Below, in pieces: positions 1-13,505 of a stretch of 64,000 bases of DNA. Where the stretch lies: the NCBI RefSeq assembly GCF_900700375.1, contig NC_041708.1:35507400-35571399 (forward strand), given 5' to 3'. The DNA is from Denticeps clupeoides. Taxonomy: Eukaryota; Chordata; Actinopteri; Clupeiformes; Denticipitidae. The notes beneath the pieces are model-generated. The model saw only the letters and a list, made by a program, of their open reading frames with translations. It ran no database searches and was not told the origin of the DNA. A program made the position numbers and the translations under genes. The first letter of the stretch is position 1; the number at the start of each line of letters is the position of its first letter.

Positions 1-118
1 TGTGTGGGGACGGTGCTTTGCTCAGTGGCACCTCAGTGGCACCTTGGCGGATCGGGATTCGAACCGGCAACCTTCTGATTACGGGGCCGCTTCCTTAACC
101 GCTAGGCCCCCACTGCCA
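1..118 (-). repeat. tRNA-headed SINE (family A), truncated by window edge
   Basis: Reverse complement begins with the family head (GGGG-x-AGTGGxxxCCTAGCGGTTAAGGAAGC) and carries the B-box-like GGTTCGAATCCC. Its 3' tail lies beyond base 1. The same family recurs about twelve times in this window. Here it directly abuts an L2 fragment, as if inserted into it. Confidence 0.85.
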
Positions 119-172
119 TTAGGACCCCAACTATGAATACAACCTTTTTATTCACTCTGTTGTAGTTTCTTA
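119..172 (-). repeat. L2 LINE 3' UTR fragment
   Basis: The stretch holding GGACCCCAACTATGAA and CACTCTGTTGTAG is the reverse complement of the 3' region of the L2 copies at 1438 and 21290. It is a short orphan piece next to the SINE at the window edge. Confidence 0.65.
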
Positions 173-732
173 TGAAATGTTATCGATTCTTAAAATCGAT
201 TCTTTGCTCATTATCATAGCAAAAGTACAGTCAGAGAAGCGTGGTTGAATGAGCTGTGCATCTTGTGTATAAATCCATTAGGGTTGCCAACTTTTTCAAC
301 CCCAAAATGAGGGACGCTTTTTTTTTTTTTTTTTTTGTCTCACTTGGTCATAATTTGAGGTAGCCGCTCAGTCTATGCTGTTGTTTGCCCGATTATTGCC
401 GATGATCATCTTAATTGTAGCGGCCAAAATCGGGGTCGTGATTAGATTTCGATTAATTGCACTGCCCTAATGTCAATAACATGTACACTGCAGTATACAG
501 CGATCTGCATTTCTTTCCGCGTTGCACTTTTTGCATGAACATTCGTCTGGAAAAAGTGGGCATCATACACACAAAAACAGCGTCTGTAACTGAGACAAAA
601 AAAAATCTATATACTTCATATTAAATCACAATATTACTATCAACTGCACACTTAATTAAAATGATTTCTTGTGATACTGGTCTCGACCTGGCACTTTCCA
701 TAATAAAGGAATGAAGCGAATGTACCCAAGTA
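173..732. other. Non-coding DNA, usp12 intron
   Basis: AT-rich sequence with a run of about 20 T at 310-336 and no supportable exon. Nothing else recognised. It lies downstream of usp12 coding exon 3 in gene direction, so it should be usp12 intron. Confidence 0.5.
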
Positions 733-923
733 CATTTATATTTACATTTACCGCATTTACCAGACGCTCTTATCCAGAGCGACAGTAGTTACAGGGACAG
801 TCCCCCCCTGGAGACACTCAGGGTTAGGTGTCTTGCTCAGGGACACGACGGTAGTAAGCGGGATTTGAACCTGGGTCTTCTGGTTCATAGGCGAGTGTCT
901 AACCCACTAGGCTACTACCACCC
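733..923 (-). repeat. tRNA-headed SINE with L2-like tail (family B)
   Basis: On the plus strand it reads from CATTTACCAGACGCTCTTATC through CAGGGACAGTCCCCCCCTGG to TAGGCTACTACCACCC. On the minus strand this is a tRNA-like head (GGTGGTAGTAGCCTAGTGGG) followed by a tail shared with fish L2 elements. One of about ten copies here. It lies in usp12 intron, about 55 bases from exon 3. Confidence 0.85.
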
Positions 924-979
924 AAGCAGATTTATTTACCGAACACACATACATATTTCATATCCGAACATGCGCTCAC

Positions 980-2986
980 CGTTCTCTTTCCGTAGGCGAG
1001 TAATGAATTTTTTGGGAGGGATGACTCCCACCTTCCTCTTCTGGTTGGCGATGCTGTGAAACAGGTCAGCCAGACAGGTGAGCAGGTTCTCCTTGCGCCG
1101 AGGCTGACTCCGGTACGCCAGGATCTTCTCCCTGAAGGGCCGGCAGAAGTAGAGGGCCTGCAGCACCGAGTTGCAGTAGCAGGTGTTGCCAAACTGTTCT
1201 CCCCAAAAACAAAGACATCAGCACCATGAGACAAGGAAGAAAGAAACCCCTACAAACTGTTCCCAAAGCAAGCTGTCCGTCGTACTTACGTTGACCAGCC
1301 CGAAATAATGCTCATTAACAGGGAACTGTTCAGAGCCAATCTCTTTCTCCAAGGCGGAGGCATTGGCGCCCTGAAATTCAAATTCACAGACATATAAGGA
1401 CGTGCAAGCATTACGTGAATTACGTGCAAGCATTACGCGGATTGCAGACGAATCCGCCCTTATCGGTCAACCCAGGCCACCCAGATACTGGTTCAGTCCT
1501 TAGTAATCTCACGACTGGACTACTGCAACTCCCTTCTAGCTGGTCTACCACTATGTACCATCCGACCTCTACAACTAATACAAAATGCAGCAGCAGGACT
1601 GATCTTCAACCTTCCCAAATTCTCCCACACCACCCCTCTACTACGTTCCCTTCACTGGCTCCCAGTAGCTGCACGCATCAGGTTCAAAATACTGATGCTG
1701 GCCTACAAAGCCAAACATGGAGTAGCACCATCCTACCTCACAGCCCTTATAACACCTCGCACTGCACCTCGTATACTCCGAGCCTCCAGTACTGCTCGCC
1801 TGGTCCCTCCATCTCTGAAGGTAAAAGGAAGACATTCATCTAGACTCTTCTCCGTCTTGGCCCCTCGGTGGTGGAATGAACTTCCCCTCGAGGTCAGAAC
1901 AGCTCAGTCACTGAGCACCTTCAAACGACAGCTCAAGACCTTCCTCTTTAAAGAATATTTAGATTAAATTGTAATTTTCTTGTTGTCGAACCTTGAGTGA
2001 ACAGAGTGAATAAAATAGATGTATTCATAGTTGGGGTCCTAGAGAACTGGAATTGATCTCTTCATCGATGGTAACTTGAGCACGTTGTAAGTCGCTCTGG
2101 ATAAGGGCGTCTGCCAAATGCCATAAATGTAAATGTAAGCCATGACAGACACTCAAAACATGTCACTGAGTGGACTCGAACGTTTGTCTTGACGAATCCT
2201 AATGTCACACACCTCACGCGACTTTGTGGTTAAATAATGTGTTACCGCCATCACCACTATGGGGGTGGAAGCAGTCTAGCGGGCCACACACTCTGGCCAC
2301 GACGTCACCGGTTCGAGCCCCACTTTCGTGCCACCGTGTCCCTGAAGCAAGACACCTAACTGTCCCCTCGCGTCCCTGCAAATAATGACGTCACGTCTCT
2401 CCGGATGAAGGGCGTCTGACGAGCGCATTTTGTAAATTGCATTTCGTGCAGGAGCGACGAGCGGCCGGCGTCCGTTCAGCCCCGCACCTGGTCGTGAGCG
2501 CGGCGGAGGCGTTTATTTCCATGCCCCGCGGGATCCGGGAGAGGGAGGAGGTGATGAAGGCTCGAACGTAAAAAAAAAAAAAAAAAAAATTAATAATAAT
2601 AATATCCCCGCTCCGGCTAAATAACCGGGAACTGCGAGCCGCGCGGAAGGAACACGGACTACCGGCCAGCGGCGGCCGAGGGTCCCGACGTCGGTCCGAT
2701 GCCGAGCGCGGCGCCGCGTGTGTTAAGAGCCGCAAATAAGAGCCGCGAGGTGCGCAGTCGACTTTCGAGTCGCATTTCGGGACGAAATTCGGGCCACGGC
2801 GCACGTACGCACGGCGGGGGCGAAGAAAAAAGCGACGATTCGGCAACGGCGAGCCCGGGAAAACGCACCCGACCGCGGGAGGGACCGCGCCGGCTCTAAA
2901 ACGCGACATAGGCGGCCATCCGAGGGGCGCGGACTCACCATGGTACAAAAAGAGGCAAATTTGGAAACTGTCATTAGGATTTCCAT
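980..2986 (-). CDS. usp12: Ubiquitin carboxyl-terminal hydrolase 12, 5' three coding exons (gene runs off left edge)
   Basis: Coding exons read on the minus strand: 2986-2939 (16 codons, [16 protein letters not shown]), 1370-1290 (27 codons, starting [12 protein letters not shown]) and 1193-980 (phase 0 start, ends one base into a codon). All junctions are GT-AG and in phase. The peptide matches vertebrate USP12 almost residue for residue. It includes the catalytic cysteine box [16 protein letters not shown] at the start of the third exon, so the nucleophile Cys is present, and [13 protein letters not shown] at its end. USP12 is a cysteine deubiquitinase that is activated by WDR48/UAF1 and WDR20 and acts on histones H2A/H2B and other substrates (family knowledge). 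About 114 of roughly 370 residues are in the window; the rest lies to the left. An L2 LINE sits in the first intron. The promoter appears shared with rpl21. Identification is firm. Confidence 0.95.
1438..2142 (+). repeat. L2-clade LINE, 3' end of ORF2 plus 3' UTR
   Basis: Encodes the C-terminal part of an L2/Maui-type reverse-transcriptase protein. Residues such as LDYCNSLLA (disrupted here), FNLPKFSHT-like text, [12 protein letters not shown]-like text and [17 protein letters not shown] are recognisable. It ends in the 3' tail with GTCGCTCTGGATAAGGGCG followed by AAATGTAAATG. The 5' truncation is typical of LINE insertion. Lies antisense in usp12 intron 1. Around 90% similar by eye to the copy at 21290. 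Confidence 0.88.
2247..2430 (+). repeat. Diverged tRNA-headed SINE with L2-like tail
   Basis: Begins with a tRNA-like head (GGGGGTGGAAGCAGTCTAGCG), has GGTTCGAGCCCC as a B box, and ends near CTCTCCGGATGAAGGGCGTC, a diverged form of the CTCTGGATAAGGGCGTC tail. Older or different subfamily from family B. Confidence 0.6.
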
Positions 2987-3634
2987 TCGCCCAGCGCCAT
3001 CTTCCAGCCGACCACGGCGCGGAGGCGTGCAGGACTCCCCCGTGAGGACGGATCGCTCGGTCGGCCGCGGAGTGTAAAAAAACGTGGTCCGGGCGCCGTA
3101 ACCTACATCGGACAAAAATGATCTCGCAGCCAGCGCCGCACAAATGGCACCATTATTAACGCCGAAAGCGACGGGCCGTGAGCTGAGAAAAACGAACAAG
3201 CAAATCCTGCGCCAGCCCTTTTACTTTTGGAACTCTTTTCTATGCTTATGAAGGTCCGAAGACACGCCCTCAGCATGAACAAAATTTATATATATATTTA
3301 TATATATTTTTTTTCCCAGACTGAAATTCACCCTACATTGTCCAACATTTCACACAATATTTTACGAGCAGCTTGAATGAATATAATTATCAATGCACTC
3401 CGTGACTATTCTGGCCGTTTGTTTTTGTTTTTTTTTTTTTTACGTGCAACGCAGTTTTTTTTTTTTATTTAATACCTCAGATTGCAGATACAGTGAACTA
3501 ATTTACGAAGCGCCGGTTTTCACGGAGAAATAACTTCAAAGCTCTTTACTGCGCCGCGCCGGCCATTTTCAATCAGGCGAGATTTCACGGCGCCTATACT
3601 CCGCCTGAGAAAGGGCGCTGCGAGGACCCCGGCG

Positions 3635-5343
<1,709 letters not shown>

Positions 5344-7100
5344 ACTGTTTATACCCACAACATGACTCAAGATTCCTTTTTATTGTGATACAACAGATAT
5401 GCAATTATGCTTCAGGTAGATGTATTTGCTGTGGATGAGAATACGCTTATAAATGTCTTAATTTTTTATTTTTTTATTGTGGCTTTGTTTTTAAGAGTAA
5501 ATGTTTCAACCCAGTTTGTCCGTCAATGGGTGCTTGGTGGAACCATTTAAGTATAATATGTGGTCTGCTAAAATGTGTGATAATCTGGAATAAGTTTGAC
5601 ACTATTCAAACATGGAAAAACAGACTTTTCTATTAATATTTTTTTTTTTTTTTTCAGGACTGACTCTTTCAAGGGTTATGGTGGTGGTGACATAATACAG
5701 TCCAATCTGTAATTGTTTATTATGATTGTGATGTAAAAGAACACCTGAGAAAAATGAAGCATATTGGTCTCTGCCCTAACATATAAAGTGTCATTGAAAG
5801 TAAGGTGCGGTGGTACACTGAGAGTGGATGGGCACGCCCCTCACTAAAAGCTGTCTCCAGTAAAATAAAAAGACAAGTGGAGGGGGTGGGCAGGTTTGGG
5901 TAAGTCAAGTAGGAGTAAGCAAACTAGATCAATAGGTAGAAAAATTAATTTATATTGTATGGGGCATGGTTTAGGTTAGTCATTTACTCGGTCGCTTCAA
6001 AAGAATTTTGATCACCATGCCAATCATAAAATTAGGCCTTCCTTATTAATTTAGTTCCATTCGTAAATGAGCTGGGTAGTCATTAGCTCTCTATGAATAC
6101 ATCACAACCCCACCCCCCCGCATCAGGTTGTGTGCTGTGTGTCCTTGTGGTTGTAGCTCAGAACGGACGCTAGTGGGCACTGTTGCTCTGTAAACGGCGC
6201 TGTGGTTCGGACATGCCAGGCCAATAAATAATATTACCTTCGGTTCTGTGGCACTTTCAGCTCATAATGCTGAGAGTAACGTGCCAAATATAGAAACTAC
6301 AATTAAAAAAAGTATATTTGTTAAAATATACAAGGAGACACAATTGAATATTGCTGCTTCTTTACTTCTGCTGTAGAAGTAAAGTAACTTGAAAAGACAT
6401 TTAAAAACACCCCGAGTTAATTATTTTACATTCAATAATGTGTATTTTCACCAATTTAAGTCCCCTAATGGAAGCAGGGCTTGTAATTTAGGGTGTCAAT
6501 TGGCTGATTGTACGACATGCAAATACTCCCTACTGCCATCGTGAGTGGAATATTAATGGCGGAACGCACCATATTCGCACAAGTTATCTTTACTACATGG
6601 AGACAGACAAGTGACTCACAGTTACATAAACCACATTTTCCTGGCCGCACTTGGGGGTCGTTGCTCCACCGTGTTAGGCACGTCAGGCTTGCCGAGCGGC
6701 ATGGTGTGAGTGTAATGTCCGACAACCCCCCCCCCTCAGCCTACCGTGGCGTGGTGTTTAGTTTAGGGAAGCTGAATGGCTGAGTGGATGCCTGACAAAT
6801 ATGTTATCTCATCCCACCTCAACTCTTTAACCAATATTTGCTTCAATTAGGCACGGCGTGAGATAGAAGGAGCAGCAGGTGTGTGTGTGTGTGTGTGTGT
6901 GTGTGAAAAGAAAACATGTAATCTCTTGTTATTTTTAATTACTACCCTGTTAACTAACATGCATGCAGTGATTAGATTGTAATGCAGTTCATGTTAATCG
7001 GGGGTTTTCTTCACTGATCATCTCAAAGCTTTTGCCCAAACCCACTATAATCTCAAGGTAAATGTTACAAAAACCTGTCCTGGTATGAAATATATATCAT
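5344..7100. other. Intergenic DNA downstream of rpl21
   Basis: No exon supported. AT-rich to 6450 with a T run at 5638-5655. A slightly GC-richer unique stretch lies at 6500-6740, and a (GT)n microsatellite at 6881-6904. Human has RASL11A between RPL21 and GTF3A; no piece of a Ras-like protein can be read here on either strand. Confidence 0.5.
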
Positions 7101-8560
7101 TACATTGCCTCAGATTTTCTATGGCGCAAACACATCGTCATAACATATTCTTTCTGTGAGCAGTTTGTACAGGGGACACAGACACATACACTTTGTCCCT
7201 TTTGAGCAGAGGACACGGTCACGTGTGCCAGCCAGCCATGCCATGGTTTAGAGAGTTTAACAGCCCGGATGAATGTGATTAGGCATCGCGAAGGTCAGGA
7301 TCAATGCAATCAATCAAAAAGGTGACACGCGTGGCCCTGTTAATCGATCACTATGGACACAAAAGAGGAGCACTAATTTTGAACCCAGCGCTGATGGGGC
7401 ACCGGCCCAGGGACGTCAAAGCTTAACGTCTCCCATCCAGCGCGGCTCAGCGAGTGTCCCCTTCAGCGTCACTCCCTTCATTAAGCGGTCCCTCCGGCGC
7501 TCCGGGGAGGCGTTCTCACGCCGAGCAGGCCTCCGCCCGGAGCCCGCCGCGGCGGCGCGAAGCGCTGACTCACGGGAGTTACTGATTGAACGGGGGAGAG
7601 AGTAAACACGCCGGGCGAGCGCGGACGGACGGAGCGGGCCCGGGCCGGATAAAAGCCGGGCTGCGGCGCGAGCTCCTCAATCACGGCCGCTTGACACCCG
7701 CAGATTGAGGCCGTCAACCCGCGCGGCGGCCATATCGACCGGGCCTGTTACACATTAACCCCCCCCCACCCCCCCGCCGCCAAGGAGCGGAGCAGATAGT
7801 GCAAACACTGGACGCGGTGATAGGGAGACAAGGCAGGGTTCTAGTCTGGCTCTCCCCAATCCACCCTGCCTGTCAGACACGGTTTCACTCTCACCGTGAC
7901 CCCAAAAAAAAAAAAAAAAACCCCGAAGAGGTGAGAAGCGACCGGGAGCAAAGAAATAGAAGCGAGGGCTGATGTCCCACAACAAACACGGAGCCCCCGC
8001 CGTATCGCCCGGAGATTGTGTTTGTCTTGTTAGCTTGTTGGCACTTATCGGGGCAGACCATTGCCATACAGATAGGGCGACGGCGGTATCGATCCTGCCC
8101 CCGAAACAGGAAGGGCCGAGGCGGCACGGAGACCGGATGAGGAGGCGGGAGGTTGGCAACGAGGCGACAAGGGGTCAGACCAACGAGCCGCTGGAAAGGC
8201 AAAAGGGGCTTGGCTCGGGGCTCTCTTTTATCGACTTGTGTTTTCCTTATCGCTTTCCTCCCCTTTCCTCGGGCTGGAGAGAATTTCCCAACTGTGGATG
8301 AGCGCTCCGCATCTACAGGCCCGGTTTTGGTGTAACAGAGCGAAGACGGCCTTCTGCCGTGTTTGGGAACATCTTGAGATTAGATATGGTTTACAAGAAC
8401 ACACCAACTCCGTCTTTCCCGTCAACTACACACCGTGTACGTACTTTACGGCACATCCTGGACTCAAGCTTGACCAGATTACGAGACGTCACCCTTTTGC
8501 GGTTATTCTTGAAAAATCCCCACAATATTAGATGCTACATCTGCTAGATTTTTTTTTGAT
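7100..8560. promoter_or_regulatory. GC-rich, repeat-free block; candidate cis-regulatory cluster
   Basis: The block is free of the recurring repeats and has high CpG content at 7400-8350, but no exon with both splice signals and a recognisable peptide. It holds homeodomain/PBX-like sites such as GCAATCAATCAAAAAGG (7306-7322) and GTTAATCGATCACTATGG (7339-7356). It could be an orphan CpG island, an enhancer cluster or a non-coding RNA promoter. This is inferred from base composition and motif style only. Confidence 0.4.
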
Positions 8561-9659
8561 TTACCATGGAGTAAGTAAACGTTGCCTTCAATATGTACCG
8601 AATCATCAAATGTATTCTTACTTATTAAGACTGTAATGTTATATTTGGACTTTTCCTTGGCAACAATATTGTAATGTAACATCATGAATTGTGATGATCA
8701 CAAACACCCCGAAGGCAAACTATTTCCCCTATGAAACTTGGATTACACAATGAGAGCATAAATATACACCGGCAAAATCAGATTTACTACGCCAGACATA
8801 CACATGGCAGACACAACCCCTTCAATTGGAAATACTTTAGTAAACTTGAGACACACAAAACGCCTAGTTAAGAACATTAACAAATTACGTTGACTTCATT
8901 GCTTCCCATAAATGAGTGTTTATTTACACTGGACAATTGACTGCGGAAAAGCAATATGAATATAATTTCATATTAATGTAATTTTTGGTAAGGAGTCATT
9001 TTCCCCTTCACCATTGGACCTAGTGTCATCTACTGACCATATTTTCGCATCTATTACGAGTAAAATGACTATGATCTGAATGGAGAGCGTGGATGCTGTA
9101 AGATATGGAAAGGTGGTATTTATTCGTGCATTGAGCAAGCTGGATCACCTTGGGACAGGCCGTGGAAGAGCATTGGATTCTGGTTAGCAGTAAATCACGC
9201 CTATCAGTAAAACGCATAAGCGTTGTTGATAAGCCCTGATTACGGCCGTAAATTCCGTGTGATGGAGACGGATTGTCTCTCCAACTCGCAACAAAAGTCC
9301 CCGTGTACAAACATGCCGGAAGGAGCCACCGTGGCTCCAGTCTCTGTCGAAACGGAGTGAAAGATCATGCCTTTACATATCAATACAATATTGATATACT
9401 CTCGCCAGCCACATTGTTTAAAAGGTCGTGGGTCACAACCTTGGTGATTGGGGGGGTGATGTGATTCTCATCCGACGCAACACGATCCATCCTGTAATAA
9501 GGAACCGGCCGCAGGATGAAAGCCAGCAGCCACTTTCAACCGGCTCGTCCAGATCAAGGTGGAGCTGGTCACATGATAGCAGCTGCACTATATTCTCTAA
9601 ATCTAAACCCAATACGTGATTTAATACCAGGCTTTACAAATCTCATATATATTTATATA
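8561..9659. other. Intergenic DNA with possible conserved patch
   Basis: AT-rich, no exon seen. A non-repetitive patch at 9240-9560 includes ATCAATACAATATTGATATA, an imperfect palindrome. Nothing else recognised. Confidence 0.4.
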
Positions 9660-10148
9660 CAGTACAGGCCAAAAGTTTGGACACCTTCTCATTCAATGTG
9701 TTGTATTTATTTTCATGACCATTTATGTTGGTAGATTCTCACTGAAGGCATCAAAACTATGAATGAACACGTGTGGAGTTCTGTACTTAACCAAAAAAGG
9801 TGAAATAACTGAAAGCATGTTTTATATTCTAGTTTCTTTGCTCTGATTACTGCTTTGCACACTCTTGGCATTCTCTCGATGAGCTTCAAGAGGTCGTCAC
9901 CTGAAATGCTTCTCCAACAGTCTTGAAGGAGTTCCCAGAGGTGTTTAGCACTTGTTGGTCCAGCTCATCCCAAACCATCTGGACTGGGTTCAGGTCCGGT
10001 GACTGTGGAGTCCAGGTCTCCACTTTTTGTTAAGTACATAACTCCACATGTGTTCATTCATAGTTCTGATGCCTTCAGTGAGAATCTACCAACATAAATG
10101 GTCATGAAAGTAAAGAAAACACGTTGAATGAGAAGGTGTCCTGTACTG
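9660..10148. mobile_element. Tc1-like non-autonomous DNA transposon (copy 1)
   Basis: Starts TA|CAGTACAGGCCAAAAG and ends near CTGTACTG|TA, so both ends carry inverted repeats next to TA target duplications. The right inverted repeat has lost about a dozen inner bases. The minus strand holds a remnant of the Tc1 transposase C-terminus (words like SAKHLWELLQD and LLKLIERMPRV in shifted frames). No open transposase. A second copy lies at 38193. Confidence 0.85.
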
Positions 10149-10490
10149 TACACACACATAATAACTCTTCATAGGTCATGTCTGATGCGTGTTGGGTGAC
10201 AGGGGGACCCCCCCACCCACAGGAAGGAGCCAAATCGGAAATGTGGCCACATGGAAGCCGTAGTCAAAAATCGGTGCATTTTGCCGCAGTAAATGTGTTT
10301 TTCATTGTTGTACGCTGTTGTTTTTTTTGTTTGTTCCTTCTGAAAGAGGAACGTTGAGAACGTAGTTTTCGGGAGGGTTCCCCGGTGTCCTCTGGCGGTA
10401 GTACCTTCCACTACGGATAAAACCAGAACGCAGGCGGCACGTAACTCCTGCTAGACACAAAATACGATTAAAACAAAACACCATAAAACC
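10149..10490. promoter_or_regulatory. Upstream region of gtf3a
   Basis: Unique sequence running into the gtf3a start codon at 10491; CpG content rises from about 10370. It should hold the gtf3a promoter and 5' UTR. The exact start site cannot be set by eye. Confidence 0.45.
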
Positions 10491-13400
10491 ATGGGAGAGA
10501 AGTTGCACGATCCGCGCAAGAACTTTGTTTGCTCTTTCCTGAACTGCAAAGCGTCTTATACCAAAGCGTGGAAGCTGGACGCGCATCTGTGCAAACACAC
10601 CGGACTGGTGAGTAGCGTTCTGCGCGCGTCCGGCGGCGACTCCGCGTCGCTCAGGTGTCCCTCAGGTGTCCCTCAAGTGTCCCTTCCTCCTGGCGACAGA
10701 GGCCGTTCGCCTGCGAGGACTGCGACAGGAGCTTCTGCGCCCGGCGCCAGCTCGCCCGCCACCGGCTGACGCACGGCGGAGAGCGGCCTTGCGTGTGAGA
10801 CGAGCGTCGGCGTCCCGTCCCCCCTCACCTCGGGTCCCCGGGTCCCTCACGGTTCTCCCCTCTGCCCTCCAGGTGCTCGGCCGCCGCCGGCATGAAGAGC
10901 CACGTCGCCCAGGCCCACCAACGCAGCAAGCGTTACAAGGTCGGACCTCCAGGACCAGCCTTTGCACCTCTCGTTTAATAGCCCAGTTGTTGTTTTTAAT
11001 GGACTTGTACAAAGCTCACAAGTTCATTCCTAGTTCATAATTAGGCGTTTTCAGCTGCAACAAAACACAATAAAATGTCCTGGACGTTTTACATTTTTCT
11101 TTCCCCTCCAGTGTGATCATGAGGGTTGTACCAAGGACTTCCACAAACGAGGCCAGCTGAAGGGCCACAAAATCGTGCACGTTCAACTTTTCGATGTACA
11201 GTGAGTACGACGTGCTGTGCTGGGCCCTCAGCCGGAGTTGCCAGATACAGCTCCATATCCCCCCAAAAAAGAGTCTGAGGTTTTGTTCTCTCAAGTTTAA
11301 GTAATAGATGTTTCAACCACGGTCTTAAATGGCCGACACATGGGTCTCATAAATCAAATGCGGCCTTCTCGCTACAAAACTCTGCCACTGGACTACCAGC
11401 GGCTTGCAACACAGCCCAATGGCCATTTTTTTACATCATGCATTCTTCAGCTATGCTGTGTAGTCTTTGCCTTCCCTCAGTTTATAGCCGAGCTCCTTTT
11501 CGTTTGGGGCTCCTGGGTAGTGAAATGTGTTCATGTAAGATCTGGGGGCTTCAGCGGCCCAATCTGGCAACGTTTGTTGCTTTTTTTTTTTTTTTTTTTT
11601 TTAATCTATTTTATGTGAACTTCTGAAGATGCAGTTTTGAGGGGTGTGGCCGGAGCTTCACTACGTCCAAACTCATGACACACCATCTGAAGGTCCACAA
11701 AGGTGACGTCACATGCTCTTCAATATGCACACTTACTGCTGAAGATTTGAGGGGCAGCGGTGGCCTAGCGGTTAAGGAGGCAGCCCCGTAATCAGAAGGT
11801 TGCCTCTTCGAATCCCGAGGTGCCACTGAGCAAAGCACTGTCCCCACACACTGCTCCCCAGGCGCCGGTCATGGCTGGGTGGCAAGGGCGATTGGTTACA
11901 TGCAGAGGACCCATTTCGTTGTCACCGTGTGCTCTGCTGCACTGTTTCACAATGACAATCACTTCATGTTTAAGTTGATATTTATTTATTTCATTTAAAA
12001 AAAATTTTTAGGCTACCCTTGTGGAGAAGAGGACTGTTCTTTTCAAGGGAAAACCTGGACCGAATATCAAAGCCACAAGAAGCTGGAGCACAGATGTAAA
12101 TGTCCTTTTCTTTTAAATTAAATCTGATAATCTAGGCTCTCCTCTCCTCCTCTTTTATTTTATTTATTTATTTATTTTTATAACTACCTCCCCCAGTGAA
12201 CCTGCAGTGTGACCAGTGTAAAAGGGTGTTCCACAAGGCCTGTTTCTTGCATGCGCACCAGAAGCGCGTTCACTCGGGTGAGCGTTGCGTGTTCAGGTGC
12301 ACCACGGAAGGATGCCAGCAGAGCTACACGACCCGCTTCAACCTGCAGAATCACGTGCGGTCCTTCCACGAGGGCACGCGGCCCTTCTCCTGCCCACATG
12401 CAGGCTGCGGAAAGGCCTTTGCCATGGAGGTAGGTGCATCATTCAACCCTAGAACAGATGGAATAATTTCACCTGGTGTGTTACACAGATGGACGTGTAA
12501 TGTGGCCGGGGTCAGTCTGCCAAATATGTCGAAACGTGACTGGTCTCACGGGATTGATTTTTAAAAGCAGACTAGTTTAATTAGTGGAACGCTTAAACCT
12601 GGGAGTTTGTTCTGACTTTGCTACTGTTTATCCTGAACCTGCAGGAAAGTCTCAAGCGACACTCAGTAGTCCATGACCCGGAGAGGAAGAAAATTGAGGT
12701 AAACTGGATGTCTTGGCTCCCTCTATAGCCCCCTCCTCCATCTCATGGAGGTTAGACTTGCCTACCTCCTCAACCCGCAAATGAGGGACTCTTTATATTA
12801 GTCAGCAGCTCAGCGCTGATAAATAGCCCCCACGGCACCGCAGTACGTACCAAGGATTCTAAAGAGATTCTAAATATTTAGTTTTATATGCATTATCAGT
12901 ATCGCCGATACAAGCCTGAGTTTTACTTTGTATAGCACGTCCTTAGTGGAAGTTGCTCCTGTACAGATTCTGCTGCAGTGTTAAAAAAAATCGCGTTCAG
13001 CAAGGCAAACTGACTCACTGCATTATGGGATCTGTAGTTTGTGTAACCAGCGCTTCATATTGCCGGCCCATAATAATTGATCTATATAAAGTTATCTTGA
13101 GTTTGACACCTTTTTGCAAATTTTTATTTTTGCCATGCTTACATTAGTCTATTATTGGCTGACTAAGCTACGTTTTTGATGCTGTCGTGGAAGGGCCAAA
13201 TTAAAATCGGCCACAATTCGGGACCGTTTGCAACCCTAGGTGAGGTGTAGCCACCGTCTGTTTTGCAGAGTAAACTCATGCACTGACTTGGTTTTGTCAC
13301 CTTGACCCAGAAAAAAACCAAACCAAAGCAGGAGCCTTCCGGTAGAGCCAAGGTTTCCGATGCTGCTAAGCTAGCAGTCCGTCTACAGAACTTCAAGTTG

Positions 13401-13505
13401 AACCCGGAGGCACAAAACGAAGTGTAGCCTTTCAGCTCATCTCAAGACCAGCCCCTTTTACATCCAGTTTTTTTTTTTTTGTTACAACCTGATCACTTTA
13501 ATAAA
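10491..13505 (+). CDS. gtf3a: Transcription factor IIIA, nine C2H2 zinc fingers (finger 3 defective)
   Basis: Exons 10491-10607, 10700-10794, 10873-10939, 11112-11200, 11629-11702, 12012-12095, 12197-12429, 12645-12698 and 13311-13427 (TAG); poly(A) signal 13500-13505. All phases agree, giving 309 residues. It starts [12 protein letters not shown], like Xenopus TFIIIA (MGEK). Finger 1 is [18 protein letters not shown]...H, finger 6 the compact [15 protein letters not shown] type, and finger 9 [15 protein letters not shown]...H, the TFIIIA order. It binds the 5S rRNA gene internal promoter and 5S rRNA (family knowledge). Finger 3 is odd: across the exon 2/3 junction it reads [17 protein letters not shown], keeping both histidines but lacking the second cysteine and the core Phe. 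The basic tail KKTKPKQE...[10 protein letters not shown] resembles the usual TFIIIA tail. Intron 5 carries a SINE. Confidence 0.93.
11751..11972 (+). repeat. tRNA-headed SINE (family A) in gtf3a intron 5
   Basis: Complete-looking copy from GGGGCAGCGGTGGCCTAGCG to the tail CAATGACAATCACTTCA. Contains GTGCCACTGAGCAAAGCAC, the diagnostic central part of this family. Confidence 0.88.
13018..13040 (-). promoter_or_regulatory. ZNF143/STAF-type motif in gtf3a intron 8
   Basis: On the minus strand the site reads AAACTACAGATCCCATAATG followed by CAG, an excellent match to the long ZNF143/THAP11 consensus (ACTACAATTCCCAGAATGC type). Such sites usually sit at promoters or loop anchors. Here it lies inside the last intron of gtf3a, with no other promoter sign nearby. 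Confidence 0.55.

Noticed and set aside
2391-3199. Long open frames on the minus strand over the usp12 start region
   Set aside because: They arise from GC-rich CpG-island sequence. Only 16 codons (2986-2939) match USP12; a good GTGAGT donor follows and the rest resembles nothing known.
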